DNA of 10,617 nucleotides. Source: Armatimonadetes bacterium UBA5352. Its GTDB lineage: Bacteria; Armatimonadota; Zipacnadia; Zipacnadales; UBA5352. Where the stretch lies: positions 55,535-66,151 of the forward strand of contig DHPY01000106.1 of the NCBI GenBank assembly GCA_002411015.1. Direction: 5' to 3'. The notes below the pieces were generated by a model. That model saw only the letters and a program-made list of their open reading frames with translations. It was not told the DNA's origin and searched no databases. A program made the position numbers and the translations under genes. Shown one piece after another: positions 1 through 6,386 of the stretch; the stretch's first letter is position 1, and every line of letters begins with the position of its first letter.

Positions 1-44
1 TGCCGTTGCTGCCGTTGCTGCCGTACGCCGCCGTCCCGAGGTGA
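1..44 (+). CDS. Possible C-terminal tail of an upstream gene (partial)
   Basis: The frame starting at base 3 is open from the window edge and ends at TGA 42-44. It would encode the tail PLLPLLPYAAVPR. Its stop overlaps the GTG at 41 of the next gene in the four-base GTGA arrangement typical of translationally coupled bacterial genes, which is the main reason to list it. The first 24 bases are a period-9 tandem repeat (TGCCGTTGC), giving the repeated Pro-Leu-Leu. Only about 13 codons are visible, so no function can be assigned and the frame could be open by chance. Confidence 0.3.
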   Translation, partial: PLLPLLPYAAVPR

Positions 45-907
45 GCATGATCTCCACAGGCCCGACCGAAGTGGCCCTGATGATTGTGATCTTCCTCATC
101 GGGGCATCTATCGGCAGCTTTCTGAACGTGGTGATCTTCCGCCTGCCGCGGGGAGAATCGCTCGTGCACCCGAGGTCGCGCTGCCTCAGTTGCGGCTCCG
201 ACCTGGGCGTCGTCGACCTCGTCCCGGTGCTCACCTACATCGGCCTGCGCGGTCGCTGCAGACACTGCGGACGGCCCTACTCACCGCGGTACATGCTCGT
301 TGAGGCATTCACCGGCGTCGCGGCGACTGCGGCGCTGTACGTTTTCGGGCCCACGATAGATGCGCCGCTCGCGTTCCTCGTCGTCTGCTGCCTCGTAGTG
401 ATCTTCTTCATCGATCTCGATCACTACATCATCCCCGACGAGACCGTCGCGATCATTGCGGGGATCGGCATCCTGATCGAACTGCTCGGGGCGCTGCAGG
501 GCGCGCGTGGAGGCCTGGTGGTTTTTGACGAGCGACTGAGCTCCTCGCTGAGCTACACGGTGGTGTTGCCGCGCTCCCTCGTCGGGATTGCGATGGGCGC
601 AGGTCTGTTCATGGTGATTGCCTACGTTGCTGAGAAGGTCTTCAGGCGCCCCGGCATGGGTTGGGGCGATGTGAAGCTGGCCGGGGCGATGGGCGCGTTG
701 CTTGGGCCCGGCTACCAGTTCCTGACGTATTTCATGCTGGCAGTCGTCGTCGGCGCACTCGTGGGAGTGATCTCCATGGCCGCGGGCGCGGTGGGCCGCC
801 GGGATTACATCCCGTTCGGCCCGATGATGGCCGCGGCGGGCGTGGCTATGGTCTACTTTGGCGACATCATCACCCCGGTGGTGATGTCGCGGTTTCTCGT
901 GCTTTGA
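41..907 (+). CDS. pilD: Prepilin peptidase / N-methyltransferase (aspartic protease family A24, PilD/GspO type)
   Basis: This polytopic inner-membrane enzyme cleaves the leader of type IV prepilins and pseudopilins after Gly and N-methylates the new N-terminus. All hallmarks of the bifunctional family are visible in 288 residues. The first membrane segment (about 12-32) leads into GSFLNVVIFRLPRGES. A cytoplasmic domain follows with two CxxC pairs (C48/C51 and C73/C76), as in zinc-binding members, and the RGRCRHCGRPYSPRYMLVE stretch. The first catalytic aspartate is D125 in DLDHYIIPD, and the second is D210 in the GWGDVKLAGAMGALLG loop. Several further hydrophobic segments continue to the C-terminus. 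The length is normal for the family. GTG 41 overlaps the preceding possible stop; ATG 47, just after GAGGTGA at 38-44, is an alternative start. The downstream prepilin-like genes are its obvious substrates. PilD, GspO and ComC cannot be told apart from this sequence alone. Confidence 0.96.
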   Translation: MSMISTGPTEVALMIVIFLIGASIGSFLNVVIFRLPRGESLVHPRSRCLSCGSDLGVVDLVPVLTYIGLRGRCRHCGRPYSPRYMLVEAFTGVAATAALYVFGPTIDAPLAFLVVCCLVVIFFIDLDHYIIPDETVAIIAGIGILIELLGALQGARGGLVVFDERLSSSLSYTVVLPRSLVGIAMGAGLFMVIAYVAEKVFRRPGMGWGDVKLAGAMGALLGPGYQFLTYFMLAVVVGALVGVISMAAGAVGRRDYIPFGPMMAAAGVAMVYFGDIITPVVMSRFLVL

Positions 908-1082
908 GAGACTGCCGGGATAACGAGCTGGCGGCCGCCGCCGAGAGGTTTAGCTGCCCCCCGTCACCGGGTAGATACCTTTCGGATGGCGCGGGAGTCA
1001 TCTCTGACGACCGCGCCGCATCGGTCACAAAGTAGCAGAGGAGTCGAAAGGTCCGCCAGCATTATGTGGGAGGCACGCGACA
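908..1082 (+). promoter_or_regulatory. Structured leader/control region upstream of the pilin operon
   Basis: This is the longest gap in the window and holds no credible gene. It contains a 10-bp palindrome GGCGGCCGCC at 930-939 and GGTAGATACC at 970-979, whose arms are complementary around a 2-nt centre. It also contains a strong hairpin at 988-1017 and a perfect 8-bp complementarity between 977-984 (ACCTTTCG) and 1045-1052 (CGAAAGGT) that would enclose that hairpin. A Shine-Dalgarno GGGAGG at 1068-1073 precedes the ATG at 1083 by 9 nt. I see no convincing -35/-10 pair and no T-run. As the only sizeable gap before the five pilin genes, it is the best place for the operon's promoter and control. 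Which repeats act as DNA operators and which as RNA structure cannot be told from one sequence. Confidence 0.5.
988..1017 (+). promoter_or_regulatory. 30-nt hairpin with symmetric tandem G-A mismatch
   Basis: The left arm GGCGCGG (988-994) pairs perfectly with CCGCGCC (1011-1017). Inside lies a symmetric GA/GA internal loop (995-996 opposite 1009-1010), then a second helix GTCA (997-1000) with TGAC (1005-1008), closed by the tetraloop TCTC (1001-1004). A 5'-GA/3'-AG internal loop commonly forms tandem sheared G-A pairs, so the whole element could fold as one continuous stem in RNA. It is not followed by a T-run, so a classical intrinsic terminator is unlikely. Part of its right arm (GACCG 1009-1013) can alternatively pair with CGGTC 1022-1026, though this helix is weaker. 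Confidence 0.55.
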
Positions 1083-1841
1083 ATGACGCGAACTGACAAG
1101 CGGCGCGGGTTCACGCTGGTGGAGATGCTCGTTGTCATATCAATCATCGTCGTCCTCGTGGCGATCCTCTTCCCGGTGTTCTCAAGCGCCCGGGAGCGGT
1201 CTCGCCAGGTGAGGTGCCAGACGAATCTCTCCAAGATCGTCGGCGCTCTTCAGGACTACAAGCGCCAGTACCACCGCTACCCACCTCGGCCGGCGTACGA
1301 CGCCACGCTCGAGATCTACACGGGCGGCTTCTCGGCGCTCTACCCCGATTTCATCAGTGACTATAGCGCACTGGTGTGCCCGGATGACATCGCTATCGCC
1401 TCACGCAATGAGGAGGCGAAGCAGCGGCGCTACAGCACATACAACGGCGTGATCGAGCTCATAGACAACCCAAGCGCGGCAGACCCGTGGGTGTTCGCGG
1501 TGGATTCCACCACAGGCAATCAGAAGATCACCTACAACTACAACGGGTATGATGAGCTTGGCTGGGACATGGACGTCGCGCTCGATCCCCGCCCGCCGAC
1601 ATCGAGCCCCAAGCCGGCGTGGCTTGACCGCGGATGGAAGTACTACCCGCGGCTGATGAACATCTACGCGCCGGAGTACACGGTCGTCACGCACTGCACT
1701 GCACATCGCACCTTCTACTCCAACGAGGACGAGGTGCGCGACACCTGCGTCAACCTGGGCTCGGAGACCGACACGCTGCTCGTGAAGACCTGGCAGGATA
1801 CAACCAGCGGCGCCAGTCTGTTCGAGAAGCAGGAGCAGTAG
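1083..1841 (+). CDS. Prepilin-type protein, GspG/GspH-like small pilin (252 aa)
   Basis: This is a predicted inner-membrane prepilin that assembles into, or primes, a type IV pilus or pseudopilus after processing. A short basic leader (MTRTDKRRG) is cut after G9, leaving mature FTLVEMLVVISIIVVLVAIL with Glu at position 5 (E14) and the standard hydrophobic helix to about residue 32. The helix continues as an amphipathic stretch with C45 in the RCQTNLSKI segment, followed by a globular domain. Other cysteines and histidines are C99 (in LVCPDD), C205 and H208 (HCTAH) and C222. C45, C99, C205 and H208 recur at equivalent places in the gene at 3585, so the two look like paralogues. Shine-Dalgarno GGGAGG at 1068-1073, 9 nt before the ATG, supports this start. 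It is the first gene after the structured leader, so it may be the most highly expressed pilin, but major-pilin status is not proven. The C-terminal domain is not assigned. Confidence 0.9.
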   Translation: MTRTDKRRGFTLVEMLVVISIIVVLVAILFPVFSSARERSRQVRCQTNLSKIVGALQDYKRQYHRYPPRPAYDATLEIYTGGFSALYPDFISDYSALVCPDDIAIASRNEEAKQRRYSTYNGVIELIDNPSAADPWVFAVDSTTGNQKITYNYNGYDELGWDMDVALDPRPPTSSPKPAWLDRGWKYYPRLMNIYAPEYTVVTHCTAHRTFYSNEDEVRDTCVNLGSETDTLLVKTWQDTTSGASLFEKQEQ

Positions 1842-1881
1842 CCGGCCGGCAGGCGGCGGGCGATGACACGCACACGGGAGC

Positions 1882-1934
1882 AGGAGCAGGCTGATGCGAA
1901 CAGATAGCGCTGTGAGGAGAGGAATGAACGGAGG
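1882..1934 (+). promoter_or_regulatory. Three stacked ribosome-binding sites before the PilV-like gene
   Basis: Three in-frame ATGs each have a purine-rich site upstream: AGGAG 1882-1886 for ATG 1894 (7-nt spacing), AGGAG 1915-1919 for ATG 1924 (4 nt) and GGAGG 1930-1934 for ATG 1942 (7 nt). The last gives the shortest leader, MGRRRG, directly before the pilin hydrophobic helix, and was chosen for the gene call. The first cannot be excluded. Confidence 0.5.
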
Positions 1935-1941
1935 CATGGTC

Positions 1942-3558
1942 ATGGGGCGACGACGTGGTATGACGCTGACCGAGCTTCTCGTGGCCATGGTCATCCTGCT
2001 CGTGGGCATCTACGCCGTGGCGACCGGGTTCCCGGCGCTCTTCGGGAACCTCGAGAGCGAGCGCATCCGAACGGAGATGGCCCGGCGCCTCGAGGGACGC
2101 ATGGAGGGGCTTAAGACCGCCGCCTTCGCCGTCCCGGAGGCCATAGTCGGCCATGACCCGCTCGATGGAACCGTCATCCCGCCCGACCTGTACCCGGACG
2201 AGAACCAGGAGCCGATCCCGGGTAACCCGCGCGATGACCTGACATGGGTGATTGGCGAGACCTTCACCGTCCCGATCACGCAGGCCGGAGAGACGTACTC
2301 GGTACACCCGTTCAGCATGGGGCCCGCGGGCATCCAGGACATGAGCGCGATCGGCGACTACCTCCAGGTGACCGCGCTTGTGCCCCTCGAGCGCACTGAG
2401 GTTGGGATGCCTCTCGGCCCCGGCCAGTTCTTCGTTGACGAGGACGGCTACCTGCACGCGCCGACTCAGTTCGCCTCGGCCGAGGTCGATTACGTCTGGG
2501 TGGACGAGGATGGCCAGCGGCATGGGGTGCCGGGCGAGGTCGTCGAGAACGTAGACGCGGTTCCGACGGCCGCCCCGGTGCGCGGCAGTGCGGTCACCGG
2601 GCCTCCGGCGTTCGTGAACGTCCTGCCCGATCAGTGCAGCGCGACCGCGCTCATCCCCTTCACCTCAGCGGTAGGGCAGCCGGCAGATGTGGCGCCAGGC
2701 TTCGCGGTCCTTGAGAGCACCTACGGCGCGGCCCTGCTCCTGTCACCTGCGGATGCGAACGCAACGCTACGGGTGACCTACCAGCTCATCACCGAGCCGG
2801 ACACGATGGGCAGCGAGCGGCGGGTGCCGTTCATGACTGAGGAGTTCTCGGCGCCGACGCAGCCTCCGTATCAGGTTGATCTGGCGGTGCGGGGCATCAA
2901 TGACGAGGTGCCGCTGTTCACCGAGGATGTCACCGGCGCCGCACTGACTGATCCGGTCTACGCGCTGATCGTTGACCTTGCCACCGGTGAGACGTGGACC
3001 GACGCCGAGGACTGGGTTGGCCTCGACTTCATCGAGGGCAGACTGACCCTCGACTGGACCGCCGCATCCGCGCCGATGACCGACGTGGAGGCGCGCGGGC
3101 ACGATCTGCGCGTCTTCTACCGCACCATCGCGGGCCACACGATCGTGGTCGAGAAGGCGCCGTCGTGGTTCATCGAGGACTACATCTACGATACCTACGT
3201 GACCGAGGGGCTCACCGACAGGGTGGACTACCGCTACTATGAGGTGGCCGCCGACCCCGACGCCCCTGCATACACGCAGCTTCGCTTCCCGATGTCCTCA
3301 GCCGAGCAGATGGTCGTAGTGGACTACATGATAGACCCGGACCCGACCGCCCAGGATGACCCGCCGCGGCGCGTCAGCGGCGAGTTGCACGTCATACCCG
3401 TGGACACGCTCAGCTTCACGCTCAACGAGCCGAATGTGACCGGGATCCTGGCGGTCCGGGGCGTCTCGCTCACCGTCCGCGGCTGGTGGCGCAGCCAGAG
3501 CGGCCGGGTCGAGTCGGTCAGCATCAACAGCTTCCTGACACCGGAGCCGCTGCTTTAG
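1942..3558 (+). CDS. Oversized PilV/GspI-like minor pilin (about 538 aa)
   Basis: The N-terminus MGRRRG followed by MTLTELLVAMVILLVGIYAV is a prepilin leader and helix. Cleavage would fall after G6, with Met as residue +1 and Glu at +5 (E11). The hydrophobic stretch with VGIYAVATG, followed by an Arg/Glu-rich helix, resembles PilV/GspI-type minor pilins, which contact the major pilin below the tip complex. Classical members are about 120-180 aa. Here some 500 residues follow, rich in Asp, Pro, Thr and Val with few Lys, as expected for an extracellular beta-rich ectodomain. Four stretches ending in a Val-x-Tyr strand motif (around Y184, Y280, Y393 and Y462) suggest diverged tandem modules. ATG 1942 has the best Shine-Dalgarno (GGAGG 1930-1934). 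Starting at ATG 1894 would give 554 aa and a 22-residue leader, similar to leaders in neighbouring genes. The ectodomain is not recognised; adhesion or surface display would be a guess. Confidence 0.82.
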   Translation: MGRRRGMTLTELLVAMVILLVGIYAVATGFPALFGNLESERIRTEMARRLEGRMEGLKTAAFAVPEAIVGHDPLDGTVIPPDLYPDENQEPIPGNPRDDLTWVIGETFTVPITQAGETYSVHPFSMGPAGIQDMSAIGDYLQVTALVPLERTEVGMPLGPGQFFVDEDGYLHAPTQFASAEVDYVWVDEDGQRHGVPGEVVENVDAVPTAAPVRGSAVTGPPAFVNVLPDQCSATALIPFTSAVGQPADVAPGFAVLESTYGAALLLSPADANATLRVTYQLITEPDTMGSERRVPFMTEEFSAPTQPPYQVDLAVRGINDEVPLFTEDVTGAALTDPVYALIVDLATGETWTDAEDWVGLDFIEGRLTLDWTAASAPMTDVEARGHDLRVFYRTIAGHTIVVEKAPSWFIEDYIYDTYVTEGLTDRVDYRYYEVAADPDAPAYTQLRFPMSSAEQMVVVDYMIDPDPTAQDDPPRRVSGELHVIPVDTLSFTLNEPNVTGILAVRGVSLTVRGWWRSQSGRVESVSINSFLTPEPLL

Positions 3559-3584
3559 TGGCGGATGAGGAGAGGCGGTCTGTG

Positions 3585-4355
3585 ATGGGCGCAGTGAGGC
3601 GTGACGCGCACACAACATGGACGAGGCTCCGGGGCACGCGCACGGGCTTCACGCTCATCGAGTTGCTCGTGGTCATCGCGATCGCGGTCATCCTGATGGG
3701 ACTGCTCGTCCCGACAGGACGAGCCCTGCGGGCCGGCAATCGCGCGATGACCTGCAAGAGCCAGCTCCAGCAGATCGGTGTGGCGGTGAAGGCGTACGCA
3801 CTCGATGAGGGTGGCGTACCTCCGTTCTACATTGACCAGACCGGCAACCCCGACGACCCTGCAGGAAGCCCTCCCCTCGGCCCAGGGCTCATGGCGCTCT
3901 ATGACGCAGGTTACCTGAGCCGGCAGCAGTCACTGCACTGTCCGGTTGACAACTACACGCAGCCGGGGAGCGCGGAGTACTTCTACAGCTACCAGCGCTA
4001 TGATAGCGATGTCGCCGCGGACGTCGCTCTGAACAAGTACTCATACCTGAGCACGCGCGGCATCTCGCTCGATACCGATCCGTTCTACCGCAGGCAGCTT
4101 CAGCCGGCCGCCGACGTTGACGGCGACGCCTCGACGCCTGCGGTGCCCGTGAACATGCCGGGCTGGCGCCCTGGTGATCAGGCAGTCATCACGTGGTGTC
4201 CGTTCCACGTGAACGAGATCGAGATACAGGAAGAGGGCGCCTATCAGGTGCTCTTTTGGGATGGCAGCGTCCAGCGGGTGCGCGCGAGCGTCATGACCGA
4301 CCCTGCGGTCGGCCCGGACGCCGCGTGGAAAGTCGGATTCACGGACGCCGGGTAG
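3585..4355 (+). CDS. Prepilin-type protein, GspG/GspH-like small pilin with Cys-x2-His C-terminal motif (256 aa)
   Basis: The leader ends LRGTRTG (G21) and is followed by FTLIELLVVIAIAVILMGLL, a canonical processing site with Glu at mature position 5 (E26). Amphipathic helix residues follow, with C57 in the TCKSQLQQIG segment, then C119 in LHCPVDN, and near the end C205 and H208 in ITWCPFH, with a terminal LFWDGSVQRV strand (D226-G227). This layout resembles the many DUF1559-type pilin-like proteins of Planctomycetota and Armatimonadota that end in a His...Asp-Gly motif, although the His-to-DG spacing here (17 residues between) is longer than the named H-X9-DG form. ATG 3585 follows AGGAGAGG at 3568-3575 with 9-nt spacing, 26 bp after the previous stop. 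The frame stays open upstream to 3486, but that would overlap the previous gene by over 70 bp and lacks such a site. By position it may serve as GspH. Confidence 0.88.
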   Translation: MGAVRRDAHTTWTRLRGTRTGFTLIELLVVIAIAVILMGLLVPTGRALRAGNRAMTCKSQLQQIGVAVKAYALDEGGVPPFYIDQTGNPDDPAGSPPLGPGLMALYDAGYLSRQQSLHCPVDNYTQPGSAEYFYSYQRYDSDVAADVALNKYSYLSTRGISLDTDPFYRRQLQPAADVDGDASTPAVPVNMPGWRPGDQAVITWCPFHVNEIEIQEEGAYQVLFWDGSVQRVRASVMTDPAVGPDAAWKVGFTDAG

Positions 4356-4357
4356 AA

Positions 4358-4369
4358 GTCATGCATGAC
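4358..4369. promoter_or_regulatory. Perfect 12-bp palindrome GTCATGCATGAC, possible operator
   Basis: The palindrome begins 3 bp after the stop of the preceding pilin gene. It is followed after 3 bp by TATACT (4373-4378), which differs from a sigma-70 -10 hexamer at one position. No good -35 lies 17 bp upstream. It could be an operator at an internal promoter or a chance palindrome. The same 98-bp gap also holds two weak 5-bp stems (4402-4406 with 4417-4421; 4423-4427 with 4436-4440). Confidence 0.25.
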
Positions 4370-4440
4370 GGGTATACTCACAACCGGGAACACTCCGAGG
4401 GTCGCCAGCGATTTCAGGCGAGAGCCGACGATGCGCGGCT

Positions 4441-4445
4441 GAGGA
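4441..4445 (+). promoter_or_regulatory. Ribosome-binding site deciding the PilW-like start
   Basis: GAGGA lies 8 nt before ATG 4454, with ATG 4457 directly after. The frame is open far upstream, into the preceding gene, with other ATGs at 4193 and 4361, but neither has a comparable site. ATG 4493, closest to the processing site, has only a weak match. Confidence 0.45.
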
Positions 4446-4453
4446 TAGAGGAT

Positions 4454-6343
4454 ATGATGGCACGAGGCGCAGCACACAAGCCAGGTTCGGTCATGAGAGG
4501 ACAGCGCAGCCGCGCGGGCTTCACGCTGGTTGAGGTCCTCGTTGTGCTGGCGATCCTGGTGATCCTCTTCGCGATGCTCTTCGCGCCGATGATCGCCAGC
4601 CTCGACATGGTCAGCGCCGGCCAGTCGAAGGTCACCATGCAGACGGCGGCGCGCAATGCGCTGAATGAGATCCGGCGCGAGGTCTCCAACGCGATGTACA
4701 TCTACCCGGTGCCGGGCCTGATACTCAAGGGAGCCGACGGACTGCTGGGCACTCCCGATGATGTCAGCATCCCGAACCCGTCGGAGATCGTCTTCGTGGG
4801 GCCCGCGCGCACCACCACCGGTGAGCTGGTTGAGCCGCTTGCGCCCCGCAGCGACGCCACCGGCCGGATCATCGCTACCCGCATCCGGGTCTCTCTCGCC
4901 GATGAGGCCGCAGTCTACGGCCGCAACAACCCGTTCGTGCTTGTGCGCGAGGAGGGCTACTACGACCGGATGGAGGACGCGAGCAGCGTCTGGTGGGAGT
5001 TCACCAACGTGAGCGCGGCAGACCCGGTGCGCAACGTCCTCTCGCCACGCATGGGCTACGACCTCCCGGCCTCCCGGACGGTCTGCACCGCTCCAGGTTG
5101 CGCCGATCGGGTCCATGAGGGCTACCTGACTGAGTGCCCCACCTGTGCGGGCTCCGACCTCCTCTACATACATGACAACCTGCAGTTCCTCCCCGAGCGC
5201 ATCTCGGGCGAGACGCTGCAGGCGATGGCAAACAACACGCTCTTCCAGTCGCGCCACGGGGCGTGGGCGGGCTTCTACAACCGTGGCACCTTCGAGCTCA
5301 ACGACCTGGTGCCAAGCTCGCCCGGCAAGGAACTCATGACGCTGGGCGCCTCGGAGCTCGACCCGCGCATCGTCATGCTCAACCCGAGCGACTGGAGCGT
5401 CGTGCGCGACTCGTGGGCCACCACCGATAACTCAAACACGATCCTGACGTGGGACTCGGACCGTGGTGTCATCCAGGTCGGCGCCACCACCGGCCGCTGG
5501 GTCAGCGTGACCAACCCCAACGATCTCAACGCCTCAGGGGATGGCGATTCGCTCGACCCGGGCGAGTACTACACGCTCAATATCCAGAACGAGCGCCCGG
5601 ATCAGGCCGCTGCCACCATCGATGTCTACGACGACAGTGGCGCCCTGGCCGCAGTACGCGCGTGGGACATCGTCCCGATCTACCCGGCGACAGGCGTCCT
5701 GAAGTGCAGCGGCTGCGGCAGCACCTGGGATCCCGCCTCCTACAACGTCGGCGATCCCTGTCCGAGCGGCGGAGCGGCCTGTGGCGTCCTCGTCTCGAGC
5801 GCGCAGGCAGGCGACCCGGCGATGCCGATTGCCTACCGGATCGACCCGACGATGGGCGGAGCCTGGGCGCCGGCGAAGATCGTGCCCGGTAGCGTTCGCG
5901 TCGTCGTCTGGGCCGTTGACACCAACGGCCGGATCTATCAGACCGCCTACTCGGAGACAACCAATACGGTGCAGTCCGAGATCGGCCGGGAGCAGTTCTC
6001 GGTGGTGCTGAGCGACTTCGGCCAGCGGGCGGAGGTGCGGTTCAATGAGCTGAACCCGCCCGGCCCGACGATGCTGACCTCCGCAGGCATCACGCTCGCC
6101 GACTTTGGCGTCTACATCCAGTACTACTACCGGCGCAACTACGACCCCACAGCGCCGGATAGCGACTACGTCATCCGGGTGGATTACTCCACTCAGGAGA
6201 TCATCAATCTGCGGCTTGCGCTCCAGCGCTACATCGAGCCGGAGGCGGATCCCGCCAACCCGGACGCACTGATCCTCCCGCCGGGCAGCTCGCCCGACAG
6301 GGTCGCGCTGGAAGATCAGGTCGAGGTCAGGAACCTCAATTAG
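4454..6343 (+). CDS. Oversized PilW/GspJ-like minor pilin with two cysteine clusters (about 629 aa)
   Basis: A 22-residue basic leader ending RSRAG precedes mature FTLVEVLVVLAILVILFAML, with Glu at +5 (E27). The helix that follows (QTAARNALNEIRREVSNAM) is typical of PilW/GspJ minor pilins, which join the tip complex; those are usually about 200-350 aa. The ectodomain holds two zinc-ribbon-like clusters: C211/C216 with C228/C231 (Cx4C-x11-Cx2C) and C418/C421 with C436/C443 (Cx2C-x14-Cx6C). These are unusual in an exported pilin, where the same residues might form disulfides instead. The C-terminal part has beta-strand motifs (GSVRVVVWAV from 479; GVYIQYYYRR from 552) like the Val-x-Tyr strands of the PilV-like neighbour. 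The start was chosen from GAGGA 4441-4445. The stop at 6341-6343 lies just before the next gene. The family call on the N-terminus is good; the ectodomain is unassigned. Confidence 0.85.
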   Translation: MMARGAAHKPGSVMRGQRSRAGFTLVEVLVVLAILVILFAMLFAPMIASLDMVSAGQSKVTMQTAARNALNEIRREVSNAMYIYPVPGLILKGADGLLGTPDDVSIPNPSEIVFVGPARTTTGELVEPLAPRSDATGRIIATRIRVSLADEAAVYGRNNPFVLVREEGYYDRMEDASSVWWEFTNVSAADPVRNVLSPRMGYDLPASRTVCTAPGCADRVHEGYLTECPTCAGSDLLYIHDNLQFLPERISGETLQAMANNTLFQSRHGAWAGFYNRGTFELNDLVPSSPGKELMTLGASELDPRIVMLNPSDWSVVRDSWATTDNSNTILTWDSDRGVIQVGATTGRWVSVTNPNDLNASGDGDSLDPGEYYTLNIQNERPDQAAATIDVYDDSGALAAVRAWDIVPIYPATGVLKCSGCGSTWDPASYNVGDPCPSGGAACGVLVSSAQAGDPAMPIAYRIDPTMGGAWAPAKIVPGSVRVVVWAVDTNGRIYQTAYSETTNTVQSEIGREQFSVVLSDFGQRAEVRFNELNPPGPTMLTSAGITLADFGVYIQYYYRRNYDPTAPDSDYVIRVDYSTQEIINLRLALQRYIEPEADPANPDALILPPGSSPDRVALEDQVEVRNLN

Positions 6344-6372
6344 AGCCATGCGCGCTGACAGAGCCGGCAGGC

Positions 6373-6377
6373 GGAGG
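6373..6377 (+). promoter_or_regulatory. Ribosome-binding site deciding the PilX-like start
   Basis: GGAGG lies 9 nt before ATG 6387. The earlier in-frame ATG 6348 has only a distant AGGAA, and using it would place this site inside the coding region. ATG 6387 gives a normal 15-residue basic leader. Confidence 0.5.
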
Positions 6378-6386
6378 CCGAAGGGA

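Noticed and set aside
988..1030. Rho-independent terminator for the peptidase gene
   Set aside because: The hairpin is strong but is followed by GCATCGGTCACAAAG with no T-run, so termination is not supported on this strand.
950..1082. c-di-GMP-I (GEMM) riboswitch before the pilin genes
   Set aside because: These are common before pilin genes, but the conserved ACGCACA, GGCAAACC and ACGCAAAGCC stretches are absent. The structure seen is different.
1750..2523. Antisense open frame opposite the PilV-like N-terminus
   Set aside because: It lies opposite the clear prepilin leader and helix and has an unfamiliar Arg/His-rich product.
3486..3584. N-terminal extension of the second small pilin back to ATG 3486
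   Set aside because: It would overlap the previous gene by 73 bp, and its sequence is an off-frame reading of that gene. ATG 3585 has a good ribosome-binding site.
4193..4453. N-terminal extension of the PilW-like protein back to ATG 4193
   Set aside because: It overlaps the preceding pilin's C-terminus, adds a long Arg-rich segment before the leader, and lacks a ribosome-binding site.
4244..5257. Antisense open frame opposite the start of the PilW-like gene
   Set aside because: It spans two sense genes and their gap, shows no motif or ribosome-binding support, and has shadow-like composition.
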